From: Pseudobacteriovorax antillogorgiicola | GTDB lineage: Bacteria > Bdellovibrionota_B > Oligoflexia > Oligoflexales > Oligoflexaceae | Reading direction: 5' to 3' | DNA length: 64,000 nt | Assembly (NCBI RefSeq): GCF_900177345.1 | Contig: NZ_FWZT01000023.1 | Location: forward strand, 62,001 to 126,000 | Shown here: piece by piece, positions 9,674 to 18,030 of the stretch | Numbering within the stretch: position 1 is the first letter of the stretch | Layout of the letters: every line of letters begins with the position of its first letter | Position numbers and translations under genes: made by a program | The notes under the pieces: model-generated | What the model was told of the DNA's origin: nothing | The model's database searches: none | The model's input: only the letters and a program-made list of their open reading frames with translations

Positions 9674-9879
9674 GGCAGGTCAATTCCTCCTGGATGCCAT
9701 GGATGACACTTCCCTAAACGGGCCCCAATTTTGATGAAAGATTTTGGAACTGAGTATTTGTCGAAGCATTCCACCGCATACTGAGAACAAGACGGGTAGA
9801 ACCGACAATTTTGTCCTAAGAGTGGCGATAAGAATCGTTGATAGGCCTTGATCAAAAGAATGAATAAGTGCCCCAGCAT
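9670..9879 (-). CDS. yidD: YidD membrane protein insertion efficiency factor
   Basis: Small protein that aids membrane protein insertion beside YidC. The hallmark motif CRFYPSCSQYA and the C-terminal CHPWHPGG are intact. I placed the start at the ATG at 9879, which follows AAGGG and opens with the family's MLGHLFILLIKAYQRFLSPLLG amphipathic helix; the frame extends upstream but those residues do not look like YidD. The product is 69 residues. It is coupled to yidC by a four-base overlap. Confidence 0.92.
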   Translation of the reverse strand: MLGHLFILLIKAYQRFLSPLLGQNCRFYPSCSQYAVECFDKYSVPKSFIKIGARLGKCHPWHPGGIDLP

Positions 9880-9966
9880 GGCTTCATAACCCTTTTTCCA
9901 AACTCTCGTAAGAACATACCTTGGTTGAGGATACAAAGCACGCGGCGTCTGCGGATCTCTTCAATT

Positions 9967-10323
9967 TTAGGAAACACGAGCCTGAATCTTCCGCGCCAAC
10001 CTTACAAGCGAAGACTGTAAAGATTCTTTTAGCGTATGAACATCTGCATTAGCCGCCGGCTTGCGCGCGATGACTACAATGTCCATAGGAAGGCGATGAT
10101 CCGAAATCGAACGGAAAGATTCTCTCAAGAGCCGTTTGACCTTGTTTCTGACAACAGCAATGCCCACTTTACGAGAAACAATCAACCCCATCCGTGTCTT
10201 GTCGAACTGTGCAGGTACACCTAAAACGACCAGATGCGGAGTCACCACTTTGATATTTTCATCTAAAGTGATCTTAAACTCCGCTCGCTTTAAGAGCCGA
10301 TGTTCTTTTGGAAAACTAAACAT
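9967..10323 (-). CDS. rnpA: ribonuclease P protein component
   Basis: Protein subunit of RNase P, which trims the 5' leader from precursor tRNAs. The RNR-type motif is present as RNKVKRLLRESFR, and the start FPKEHRLLKRAEF matches the family. The length of 118 residues is normal. No strong Shine-Dalgarno is seen before the ATG, so translation may depend on the rpmH gene 33 bases upstream. Confidence 0.94.
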   Translation of the reverse strand: MFSFPKEHRLLKRAEFKITLDENIKVVTPHLVVLGVPAQFDKTRMGLIVSRKVGIAVVRNKVKRLLRESFRSISDHRLPMDIVVIARKPAANADVHTLKESLQSSLVRLARKIQARVS

Positions 10324-10356
10324 GGCGAGGCTGTGGCCGGGATAAGCGGCTCACCC

Positions 10357-10509
10357 TTATTTTTGGTAGACAGAAACCGAAAGTCTCTTACGACCTTTAG
10401 CTCGTCTTCTTTTTAAAACGTTGCGACCACCAGGAGTTGCCATTCTGTAACGAAAGCCGTGAGATCGGATACGTTTTTTTCTACTTGGTTGATATGTTTT
10501 CTTTGACAT
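10357..10509 (-). CDS. rpmH: 50S ribosomal protein L34
   Basis: I translated this by hand from the minus strand. It gives a 50-residue, very basic protein that starts [19 protein letters not shown] and contains [19 protein letters not shown], the L34 signature. The ATG is preceded by AAGGGAG. It is the first gene of the rpmH-rnpA-yidD-yidC-jag-mnmE block. A TTGACA on the minus strand at 10580-10585 could be its -35 box, but the matching -10 is poor. Confidence 0.96.
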   Translation of the reverse strand: MSKKTYQPSRKKRIRSHGFRYRMATPGGRNVLKRRRAKGRKRLSVSVYQK

Positions 10510-10725
10510 AATTTACTCCCTTGATCTAGCCACTTAACTCGGTTTAAATAACGCACTTCATGAAATTCAATCTGCAAAATGTCAAGCAGCCGCAGGACTA
10601 TATCAGAAGGTTTTTGCTATTTCAAGAGTACAAAGCTAGAAACTTCTCTCAAAAGCCATATTGACTTATTCACCAGACTAAGCTAATTTGCCTCATCCAA
10701 AAACTATCTCAAGAGTAGGTACCCT

Positions 10726-11820
10726 ATGCCTGGACTCCAAAAAACACTATTTATATTAGTCATTTGGCTGTTGTCAGGCAGCTCTATCAGCGCGGCACCA
10801 TCTCCTTACATCCGGATACAACCTGTTAAAATCATTAACGAGACAAAACGCGAGCGACTCGTCTACTGGCAACCCTGCGGCTCCGAATTTCAGGGTATTA
10901 TCCTGGGGGGAAGTCAAAAACAACCTAAAATAGGCGCCGTTCTCAGCTTTCCTCAAAGCCAGTGCCTCAGCGCTTCCGAGAAGCGTGTGATCCCTTTGAG
11001 AGGACTACTCAGCCAAAAGCTAATAAGGAAAGCAATGAGCTTTAACCCTCTGCACGAATCGCAACGTCTCATGTGGCTTCCCACAGAGAATACGTATATC
11101 CACCGGCAGCAGCTTTACTCAAATTACCGAACTTATTGTAGCAAGCCTCTTGGCCAAGTCGTGAAGAAGGTAGGCTCTGGGCTTTCCGTAGCAGTGCTTG
11201 GCACAAAAAGTCCCAGCACTTGCCCCCTAATGACCAAGACCACAAAGTTTCGCGGATTATCAAAGTACATTCAGAACGTGCATATTAGCCGCGACTCGCA
11301 CAAGCCTTACCGGACACTCTTACGCCCTATTCGCCAAGGTTCTATCACAAGGCACCAAAGCTACACAGAGCTACGCTATCTACGCTATTGTCATGAGGCT
11401 CCCATTGGCCTGGTAAAAAAGTCGGGCAAATTTGCTGTACTCGTGGCCCAATATAGCCGCGATATCTGCGCACCCGGCGTCGTGCCAAGGTCTTGGGCTG
11501 CTTTTCAAACTAAGCTATTCCAATCCCAGCTCGCAGACGACAACCTGATCTCATTTCAATCCTTACCCAACACACCCCTAAGCCTTGTCAGCCCAAACTC
11601 TATTGCGATGAAAGCCAACAAACTTCAAATCACCACGCCTAGGGCGTGCCCCGGCTACCAAGGACTGGTTTACCGTGAAACCAGCGATACCATTCTTGTA
11701 TCCACCCTCAGACCACTCACACAGAGTCCGTGCAAAAACAAGCCAACAAGGGTATCGTTAAAGCTCAGCGGCTTCGCCGAGGAATCTCGCCAAGTCGCAC
11801 CTCTTAGAATCGTTTACTAA
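10726..11820 (+). CDS. exported protein with four cysteine-pair repeats, function unknown
   Basis: I do not recognise the family. A signal peptide (about residues 1-24, ending ISAA) is followed by four repeats of about 85 residues. Each holds two cysteines 26-29 apart: 51/80, 138/166, 222/248 and 308/336. Around the first cysteine the pattern is roughly Y-x-x-C-x4-G-x-V/I, followed by a hydrophobic strand before the second. Each pair would suit a disulphide within one small beta domain in the periplasm or outside the cell. There is AGTAGG before the ATG. alr follows 12 bases later, but no functional link is evident. Confidence 0.8.
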   Translation: MPGLQKTLFILVIWLLSGSSISAAPSPYIRIQPVKIINETKRERLVYWQPCGSEFQGIILGGSQKQPKIGAVLSFPQSQCLSASEKRVIPLRGLLSQKLIRKAMSFNPLHESQRLMWLPTENTYIHRQQLYSNYRTYCSKPLGQVVKKVGSGLSVAVLGTKSPSTCPLMTKTTKFRGLSKYIQNVHISRDSHKPYRTLLRPIRQGSITRHQSYTELRYLRYCHEAPIGLVKKSGKFAVLVAQYSRDICAPGVVPRSWAAFQTKLFQSQLADDNLISFQSLPNTPLSLVSPNSIAMKANKLQITTPRACPGYQGLVYRETSDTILVSTLRPLTQSPCKNKPTRVSLKLSGFAEESRQVAPLRIVY

Positions 11821-11832
11821 CTTGGATCATGA

Positions 11833-12957
11833 ATGCGTTGTTGGATAGAACTATCGCGTAAGGCGCTGATTGAAAACTATAGGATTTTCGAACGCGTATC
11901 GTCACCGTCCGAACTCATGCCGGTGATCAAATCCAATGCTTATGGTCACGGCCTGAAAGAAGTCTACGCCGCCCTTTGTAGTGTGGTAGCTCCGACCTGG
12001 CTCGGGGTAAACTATGTGGAAGAGGCCGAAGAGCTAAGAAGCTTTGGCTATCAAGGCTCTATATTAGTCGTTGGCCCGGTGCCCCAAAGCCTTTACGAGC
12101 AGGCAGCCAGGGCGCGAGCGGATATATTCATCGGTGATCTTTTCAGCTTAGAGACCTGGCTGCAATTGCCTTTAAAACCAAAGATTCACATCAAAATCGA
12201 TACGGGTATGTCTCGCCAAGGCTTCGAGCCTGAGATGCTACCTAAGATCTTAGAAACTCTTAAACCATTCAAGAGCGATATCGTTGGCCTAGCTAGCCAT
12301 TTCGCCAACGTGGAAGATGTTGTCGAATTATCCTATGCACACAAGCAGCTAGAACGCTTCGAACAAGGTCGCAAGGCTCTAGATACCGCTGGGCTCCACA
12401 TCAAAACTCACATTGCATCAAGCGCCTCAACACTGCTTTTAGAGCAAGCTCACTTTAATATTACTCGGGTTGGGATCTCTATGTTTGGCCTATGGCCGTC
12501 TCAAGCCACAAGGCTTTCCTACCTTCAAACCCACGATAAGTTGGAGAATCTGAAGCCAGTTCTGTCTTGGCTCACAGAAGTTGCCCTAACCAAGACCGTT
12601 CGGGAGGGCGACTGTATTGGCTATGGCTGCACGTACAAGGCCATGAAAGATATGACCATTGCTGTGTTACCCGTGGGTTACTACGAAGGTTATCCTCGGA
12701 TTGCTAGCGGCCGCGGGAGCTATGTCTTAATCAAAGGGAAACGGTGCCCCATAGTAGGCCGTATATGCATGAATATGATGATGGTCGACATCAGCCACCT
12801 CAGCAAAGTGCAAACTGGCGATCGGGTAACTCTCATCGGGAGCGATGGCTCAGAAACCATAGACGCCGAAACACTGGGGGCTTGGGCAGAAACCATCCAC
12901 TATGAGGTACTCACCTGCCTTAACCCTAGAATTCCGAGGAAGGTACTGGATGATTGA
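11833..12957 (+). CDS. alr: alanine racemase
   Basis: PLP enzyme that makes D-alanine for peptidoglycan. The PLP lysine is Lys33 in VIKSNAYGHG, and the opposing catalytic Tyr is in CIGYGCTY (Tyr264). KIDTGMSRQGF and the C-terminal CMNMMMVDIS segment are also typical. The length of 374 residues is normal. The Shine-Dalgarno is weak. The stop codon overlaps the next gene by eight bases, so the VOC gene is likely coupled to it. Confidence 0.95.
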   Translation: MRCWIELSRKALIENYRIFERVSSPSELMPVIKSNAYGHGLKEVYAALCSVVAPTWLGVNYVEEAEELRSFGYQGSILVVGPVPQSLYEQAARARADIFIGDLFSLETWLQLPLKPKIHIKIDTGMSRQGFEPEMLPKILETLKPFKSDIVGLASHFANVEDVVELSYAHKQLERFEQGRKALDTAGLHIKTHIASSASTLLLEQAHFNITRVGISMFGLWPSQATRLSYLQTHDKLENLKPVLSWLTEVALTKTVREGDCIGYGCTYKAMKDMTIAVLPVGYYEGYPRIASGRGSYVLIKGKRCPIVGRICMNMMMVDISHLSKVQTGDRVTLIGSDGSETIDAETLGAWAETIHYEVLTCLNPRIPRKVLDD

Positions 12958-13312
12958 TCCTCGAAAACTTTGCCAGATTGAGTTTCCAACAGAAGATTTA
13001 GATGCTGCCATCACATTTTACGAAGTGGTCTTAGGCTGGCCCACCGTGCCTATCGAGATTCATCGCTATGTCGTGCTACAAACCCCAAAAGACTGCCCCT
13101 ACGGTATCAGCCTCGTGCCGAGCCACGAGGAAATTGGTCAGGGCCCCGTACTTTACTTCAAGTCAGAAGGGTCTCTAGCTCTGGATCAAGTTGAAGCCCT
13201 GGGAGGGCGGCTGGTATTTCGCGATCAGCGGCTCCCGGGGTATGGGGTCATCACTATGATCGAAGACCCATCCGGCAACCGCATTGGTTTCTTTAATAAG
13301 AGCTTAGATTAA
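12950..13312 (+). CDS. VOC-superfamily (glyoxalase/bleomycin-resistance fold) protein
   Basis: A 120-residue single-module protein of the vicinal oxygen chelate fold. It opens with QIEFPTEDLDAAITFYEVVLGW, typical for this fold, and closes with TMIEDPSGNRIGFF. The start is the ATG at 12950, with GAGGAAGG before it; the frame runs further upstream inside alr but that is not used. The substrate cannot be inferred. Coupling to alr suggests co-expression only. Confidence 0.85.
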   Translation: MIDPRKLCQIEFPTEDLDAAITFYEVVLGWPTVPIEIHRYVVLQTPKDCPYGISLVPSHEEIGQGPVLYFKSEGSLALDQVEALGGRLVFRDQRLPGYGVITMIEDPSGNRIGFFNKSLD

Positions 13313-14052
13313 ACTCGCTCCACTAAACCTTGCTGGCTAAGACGGGCGTTATCACTAATATAACCATCTGTGAAAGCCGCACCATCTTTTACAGGCCACT
13401 TTCGCTCAATGAACGCCCGTGTCACCGCTTCCTTAATCCGACGATTTTCTGAAGTGGTATCAGATAAGAAAGGTTCCAGGTACTGAGCAACCTCATTGGA
13501 TTCCTGCTCAATTAAGGACTCCGCAGCAGCAAAGCGCACTCGCTCGTCAGAATCTTTCAGAAAGTGACTGATACTTTCTTCAAAGCCACTTAGCTGGAAG
13601 TCTCTCATATAGCAGAGAATATCGTAGTTCTTGTCGACCTTTGCCTGATCGAATCGAACGTCTTCTAAAACCAAAGCCGCCTTGAGAGATTCGACAACTT
13701 GCTTCTCATCCGTCACAGCTTTGAGAGCTTTGATCGGCCAAGCGATGCGATCCGTTTTCTTGATCCACTCTTCGATCACAGGAACACCTTCTTCCCCAAA
13801 ACGAATCACTCCTTTTAGGGCCAGATCTTTTTCACGACTATCTAAGATACCGTGCTCTAGACTATATTCGAAGCGCGAAAGCAGGGCATTAATCACTCGT
13901 TCCGCACCTTCTGCATCGTCTGCCAAAAACTTCAGAGCCGACCAGCGATCTTCCTTGATAGCTTTTGGATTCTTCACAAGCTTCGCTGCCTTTTCGAGCC
14001 GCTTTTCTGAGCGTGTGGCTTGATAGTCTTTAAATTTCCCAAAGAGTCCCAT
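13309..14052 (-). CDS. HEAT-repeat-like protein
   Basis: A cytoplasmic, all-helical protein of 247 residues with no signal peptide. It has helical pairs resembling HEAT repeats, clearest near the C-terminus (HFLKDSDERVRFAAAESLIEQ), a repeat type used for protein docking. The start is the ATG at 14052 after GGAAGG; an upstream TTG at 14100 is in frame but has no good site. It sits 51 bases behind the NifU-domain gene on the same strand, which suggests one transcript. The partner is unknown. Confidence 0.75.
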   Translation of the reverse strand: MGLFGKFKDYQATRSEKRLEKAAKLVKNPKAIKEDRWSALKFLADDAEGAERVINALLSRFEYSLEHGILDSREKDLALKGVIRFGEEGVPVIEEWIKKTDRIAWPIKALKAVTDEKQVVESLKAALVLEDVRFDQAKVDKNYDILCYMRDFQLSGFEESISHFLKDSDERVRFAAAESLIEQESNEVAQYLEPFLSDTTSENRRIKEAVTRAFIERKWPVKDGAAFTDGYISDNARLSQQGLVERV

Positions 14053-14103
14053 GTTTATCCTTCCAAGTGGACCTGTGACCACGAATACATCCTTCGACAA
14101 ACT

Positions 14104-14541
14104 CTAGTCTAGAACGGGCTGAACATCCGTGACAACATCCTCACCAAATTTTTCTTGCAATTCCTTAAAAACGCCATTCATCAGTGTGATACGTGATGAA
14201 GGACAACCTTGACAACCGCCACCCAAGCGAATCGTTGCTACACCCTCACCATATGCTTCCAAGCGAGCGAAACCGGAGTGCAACTCCAACATCTTTGAAA
14301 CCGGACCTTCTAAGTATAGAGCAATTTCGTTAGCTACCCCTTCAAAGAGATCACTAGTCAAAGGCTCAACAAAGCTGCCATCATCATCCATTCCCAACAT
14401 AGCTCGCATGGCATCCATAGCCTCAGTTTCATTGAGCCCATGAGCAACCTTGCCCGACGGTCCGTGGGTCGCCTGCCAGCTCCCATCAACTTTTTGACTT
14501 AGTTCAACGGCATTAAGGGATTGTTCGATAGTTTCTTCCAA
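14104..14541 (-). CDS. NifU C-terminal domain protein (Fe-S cluster scaffold/carrier)
   Basis: The C-terminal 70 residues are a NifU/Nfu domain with the cluster-binding CxxC in GGGCQGCPSS, followed by LMNGVFKELQEKFG. The N-terminal 70 residues are not recognised and are not the A-type domain of NfuA. The start is TTG with AAAGGA upstream. Such proteins carry 4Fe-4S clusters to target enzymes. The HEAT-like gene follows on the same strand. Confidence 0.88.
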   Translation of the reverse strand: MEETIEQSLNAVELSQKVDGSWQATHGPSGKVAHGLNETEAMDAMRAMLGMDDDGSFVEPLTSDLFEGVANEIALYLEGPVSKMLELHSGFARLEAYGEGVATIRLGGGCQGCPSSRITLMNGVFKELQEKFGEDVVTDVQPVLD

Positions 14542-14648
14542 GGCTCGATCCTTTCTCTGCGCTCAAGTGAGCCGAATTTTCACCCTACTTTCCACGAGTC
14601 CCTAGCCCATGTCAAGGGACCAAGCCGCATTAAGCGGAAAAGTGTCCT

Positions 14649-16772
14649 CTAATACGGAGCGGCATTTCCAACACCGCGAGATAGCACCAGTGCAAATCCT
14701 GCATCCAACTCAGGAGTTCCTAGGTAGGTATCCTGGTTTACCTCAGATGCCAACACTTCCACCGTCCAAACCCCTTCTTCTGCCTGATCAATAATGACAC
14801 GCTCAACCGTGTCGATCTCGTCAGGAGCACCATCTGGCTGGGACTGGGTCGAATCCTTAAGTCCAGCATTACCCCAGAACACCTGACCCGACGGAGACGT
14901 CAAACGAAGATCCAGATCGTTTACCCGAGCCAAACCGCTGCCAATAACCCCAGGAGGGTCACGATAAACCAATGTCGCCAGAACAGAATCGCCTGGGCCG
15001 ATTACAAACTCTTGTTGAAAGCGGTCATTCATCTGCAAAGGCACCGACTCGTTAATAATGGTCAGGTCCTGACGCTGCCGATATATCTGGCGAAGATCTG
15101 GAAATCCCCACCCTTGATGAAACCGATTCATGTCGCCATCACGTCCGGCGAAGGCGTATTGTGCAGCACCATGAATGAGAAGAGCCTTAGCGGTCGCACT
15201 ATGAAGCCTATCTTGACGATCGATACCATTCAAATCGCCGCGCATCGCCATTTCCAAGAGAAGTCCAACATGCCCGGCAACCATCGGGGTCGCTCCCGAC
15301 GTACCTCCGAACTCAATATAGCCGCCGCCAAGATTGGTCGTGTAGGTAGTATCCATATATCCAACTAAATCTGGCTTAATCCTACCGTCCTCGGCGGGTC
15401 CGATGCTGCCACGACTAAACTTACCTGCATCCCATTGATCATCGCTGGGATCAGCAGTCTCAAAGTGGTAAACGCCACCAACGGATATAACGTTCTTTGC
15501 CCAAGCTTGAGGTCTTGACCAGCGCGTGCCAGCATTGCTTTGCGACTGCATGATAGGAATATCCAAATCAAAAACGATCTGATCCATTTCAGCCGAGCGA
15601 AGGGTATAATCCAATGTTGTGCTATATCCCCAAGATGCTGTTTGGAACATGACTCCATGATCTTCGATCAATCGCTCAGTAAGCTCATAACGGCCCCCTT
15701 GGGCCCGACTGCCCGGTTCCTCCAAATACAGCTGCGTGTAGTGGGTATAGTAGCCCTGGCCATTGGGCAGTAAACCACGAGACTTCTCATTGCCCAAACC
15801 ACTGCCAAATAAGATCCCAAATGTCTTATGGCCATGGCTTGATACGGTGAGGTTATCAACGCCAATTGGCTTTTCACGAAATTCACTGGCAGCAAAATCC
15901 GGATGACTGGGGTCAATACCTTCTAATACATGCCCTTTAATACCTACCCCTGTATAGGCGGGAACTGCCGAATCCTGAGCAAAGTTAGTTTCTAGGTAGT
16001 TAGCCCCTCCTTGAATCCTGGCATTGTCCATATCCAATTCAATGTTTTGGGAGTCAGGCTCAGCCCAAATCACCAAGGGACTTTCAAGTAGTTCGTCCAA
16101 CTGAGAACGGCTTTCAACAAGCCCATGAAAAAAGCCCGCTTTCGAATACGAAAGAACTTTGATGCCGCGATTGACTAACTCAGCCCGAAGCAGTTCCATT
16201 TGGCTCCGCTCTGCGGCCTGAATCAACCAAACCTTTTCTTCGGAGGCATACCCCCCAACTGGCACTTTCCAGCTGGAATGAAAGTTTTTAACCCAAGAAA
16301 CAAAGGAGAGACCCACAAGCTGATCAACGAGCTTTTGTTCCCCAGCCAGCACAAGCCGATGGCCTCCCATCACCCGCAGGACTCGCGCCCCGTGACCCTG
16401 CAACCAGTCTCTTATGCTCGGTACAAGCGGCGTCTGTAACTGGACCAGATAGAGACCGGTGGGGGAACTCTCAAGACTTAAGTCAAAACGCAGTGGCAAG
16501 CTGGTTGATTTTGGCCGGGGCACGGACCAAACCTGATTGCCGTAATTTGCTGTATAGCTTTGTCCTTGTTCTCGCCACTCAAGAGACACAAGCTCCCCAT
16601 CCAAGCCGAAGCTTCGCACAGAATCGATGCTGGCGTTGGTTTGATGAACTGTTTGACCTTGAACAACGATTTTCTCAGATGAACCTGTTTTTATAATTTG
16701 ATATGGAAGCTCTCTGGCTCCACAAGAGCCGAGAAAGAAAACTGCTACGCATCCGATTATTGAAGTTTTCAT
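14649..16772 (-). CDS. S8-family (subtilisin-like) serine protease, lipoprotein
   Basis: The start is the ATG at 16772, giving 707 residues with a lipobox (FLGSC, Cys17). A region of about 90-240 is propeptide-like. The catalytic domain has His313 (SSHGHKTFG), oxyanion Asn413 (QSQSNAG) and nucleophile Ser492 (GGTSGATPMVAG). The first triad motif is odd: the usual D-[ST]-G reads LEG (283-285) in HVLEGIDPSHPDF, so Glu284 or Asp287 may serve, or the enzyme may be altered. The C-terminal 130 residues, with VNDLDLRLTSPSG, are the beta-sandwich domain seen after KP-43-type subtilases. It is probably anchored in the outer membrane or periplasm. The fold is sure; activity less so. Confidence 0.88.
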   Translation of the reverse strand: MKTSIIGCVAVFFLGSCGARELPYQIIKTGSSEKIVVQGQTVHQTNASIDSVRSFGLDGELVSLEWREQGQSYTANYGNQVWSVPRPKSTSLPLRFDLSLESSPTGLYLVQLQTPLVPSIRDWLQGHGARVLRVMGGHRLVLAGEQKLVDQLVGLSFVSWVKNFHSSWKVPVGGYASEEKVWLIQAAERSQMELLRAELVNRGIKVLSYSKAGFFHGLVESRSQLDELLESPLVIWAEPDSQNIELDMDNARIQGGANYLETNFAQDSAVPAYTGVGIKGHVLEGIDPSHPDFAASEFREKPIGVDNLTVSSHGHKTFGILFGSGLGNEKSRGLLPNGQGYYTHYTQLYLEEPGSRAQGGRYELTERLIEDHGVMFQTASWGYSTTLDYTLRSAEMDQIVFDLDIPIMQSQSNAGTRWSRPQAWAKNVISVGGVYHFETADPSDDQWDAGKFSRGSIGPAEDGRIKPDLVGYMDTTYTTNLGGGYIEFGGTSGATPMVAGHVGLLLEMAMRGDLNGIDRQDRLHSATAKALLIHGAAQYAFAGRDGDMNRFHQGWGFPDLRQIYRQRQDLTIINESVPLQMNDRFQQEFVIGPGDSVLATLVYRDPPGVIGSGLARVNDLDLRLTSPSGQVFWGNAGLKDSTQSQPDGAPDEIDTVERVIIDQAEEGVWTVEVLASEVNQDTYLGTPELDAGFALVLSRGVGNAAPY

Positions 16773-16867
16773 AGCATCACCATGTCCTTGGATGGGGGCT
16801 GCGATTTTTTGACACATTATCTCCGATCGAGTTGTCAATTCAAATCAAATTTTGTGAAAGCTGTATC

Positions 16868-16876
16868 TGGTATGAT
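16868..16876 (+). promoter_or_regulatory. candidate extended -10 promoter for the GlmU-like gene
   Basis: TGgTATGAT lies 38 bases before the start codon: a TG dinucleotide one base ahead of a near-consensus TATGAT. No clear -35 is seen, as is usual with extended -10 promoters. Confidence 0.45.
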
Positions 16877-16914
16877 AAAAAATCCAATGATCTTAAAGAA
16901 CTTCAGGAGAAAAC

Positions 16915-17937
16915 ATGACTCATCCGAATCCTCACATTTGCGCCATCTTGCTTGCGGCAGGGAAAGGCACGCGAATGAAAAGCAAGCTTCCCAAAGTCCT
17001 CCATGAAGTCGCTGGAACACCCATACTCTCTAGAATTCTACATACACTCCGTAGCTCAGGAGTCCAACAGCACTGTCTTGTCCTAGGAGGAGACTTACAG
17101 AATTTTGATGGCATCTTAAAGGAAAATTCAGATATCACCTGTGTGATCCAGAAAAACAGGCGTGGCACGGGGGACGCCGTGGCTTCCGCCCTATGTGCCT
17201 TCGAGGGCTACAATGTGCCATCTTATGCTTCAGGCGAAGTCTACGCAGGCTCTGTCGTCAATGCCAGTCATGTTTTGATAAGTGCGGGTGATACTCCTGC
17301 CTTGTCAGCAAAGGTCCTGTCAGACTTTGTCGAACGCTCACTAGCTGAGGATGCCAAGCTATCTGTTATAGGCATGCGCCACCCGAAACCCTTTGGCTAT
17401 GGCAGACTAGTTGTAAACGATGGCACCCTTGACAAGATTGTCGAGGAGAAAGACGCGGACGCAGAAACTCGGAAAATCAACCTATGCAACACCGGAGTCA
17501 TATTCGCTGAAACCAAGTTTCTTTTCGATTTGGTCCATCAGCTCAACAATAATAATGCCCAGGGGGAGTATTATTTGACGGATTGCTTTGAGCTTGCTCG
17601 TGAACAAGGCTCCCCTGCGATGGTTTTTGAAACCGAAGAGTTCCGATCATTCGACGGGGTCAATAACCGTAGCCAACTTTGTCAGATCGAAGATTGGATC
17701 ATTGCTCAAAAACGATTAGAACTCATGCAGGAGGGCGTTACCTTTAAACTGCAAGACACCTGCTATGTGGAAGACCAGGTTAGTATTGGCCCTGACTCAA
17801 CGATTGGCCCCCACTGCAGCTTGATTGGTCATACCAAAATTGGAGCCAACTGCGTGATCGGTGCCCAGTGCATCATAGAGAACCAGATTTTACCCGATGG
17901 CACAGTCATTGAGCCAGGCTCAGTATTGCGAACTTAG
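16915..17937 (+). CDS. UDP-N-acetylglucosamine pyrophosphorylase-type protein, GlmU lacking the acetyltransferase half
   Basis: The N-terminal nucleotidyltransferase domain (about 1-235) is intact: LLAAGKGTRMKSKLPKVLHEVAG binds UTP, and DTPAL, GYGRLV and NNAQGEYYLTD match GlmU. It would make UDP-GlcNAc from GlcNAc-1-phosphate. After the linker only about five hexapeptide coils of the left-handed helix are present, and the protein stops at 340 residues against about 450 in bifunctional GlmU. The acetyltransferase active site is therefore missing. The ending is not a visible frameshift. AGGAG precedes the ATG. glmS follows, so the pair serves amino-sugar supply; the acetylation step must come from elsewhere. 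Confidence 0.88.
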   Translation: MTHPNPHICAILLAAGKGTRMKSKLPKVLHEVAGTPILSRILHTLRSSGVQQHCLVLGGDLQNFDGILKENSDITCVIQKNRRGTGDAVASALCAFEGYNVPSYASGEVYAGSVVNASHVLISAGDTPALSAKVLSDFVERSLAEDAKLSVIGMRHPKPFGYGRLVVNDGTLDKIVEEKDADAETRKINLCNTGVIFAETKFLFDLVHQLNNNNAQGEYYLTDCFELAREQGSPAMVFETEEFRSFDGVNNRSQLCQIEDWIIAQKRLELMQEGVTFKLQDTCYVEDQVSIGPDSTIGPHCSLIGHTKIGANCVIGAQCIIENQILPDGTVIEPGSVLRT

Positions 17938-17963
17938 AAACTTGTTACGAATTTGCGCCAAGT

Positions 17964-18013
17964 AGCCTAGCTTATTCTGAGGAGCGCTAGGCTCGATTGG
18001 TTAGATTCTTTTT
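17964..18013 (+). terminator. possible terminator or attenuator between the GlmU-like gene and glmS
   Basis: An 8-bp perfect inverted repeat (17964-17971 with 17986-17993, 14-base loop) is followed about 12 bases later by a T-rich stretch. The distance to the T run is longer than usual, so the call is weak. It has no resemblance to the glmS ribozyme. Confidence 0.3.
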
Positions 18014-18030
18014 CATAAGGAATTGAAGAT

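Noticed and set aside
10510-10725. Possible replication origin beside rpmH
   Set aside because: The gene order rpmH-rnpA-yidC is often near oriC, but there is no dnaA, only one weak DnaA-box-like word (TTATTCACC) and no repeated boxes.
16809-16838. Promoter pair from TTGACA words between the subtilase and GlmU-like genes
   Set aside because: TTGACA occurs on both strands as an inverted pair, but no -10 lies at the right distance on either side.
17938-18030. glmS ribozyme or riboswitch
   Set aside because: Only 93 bases with one hairpin; the conserved ribozyme core is not present.
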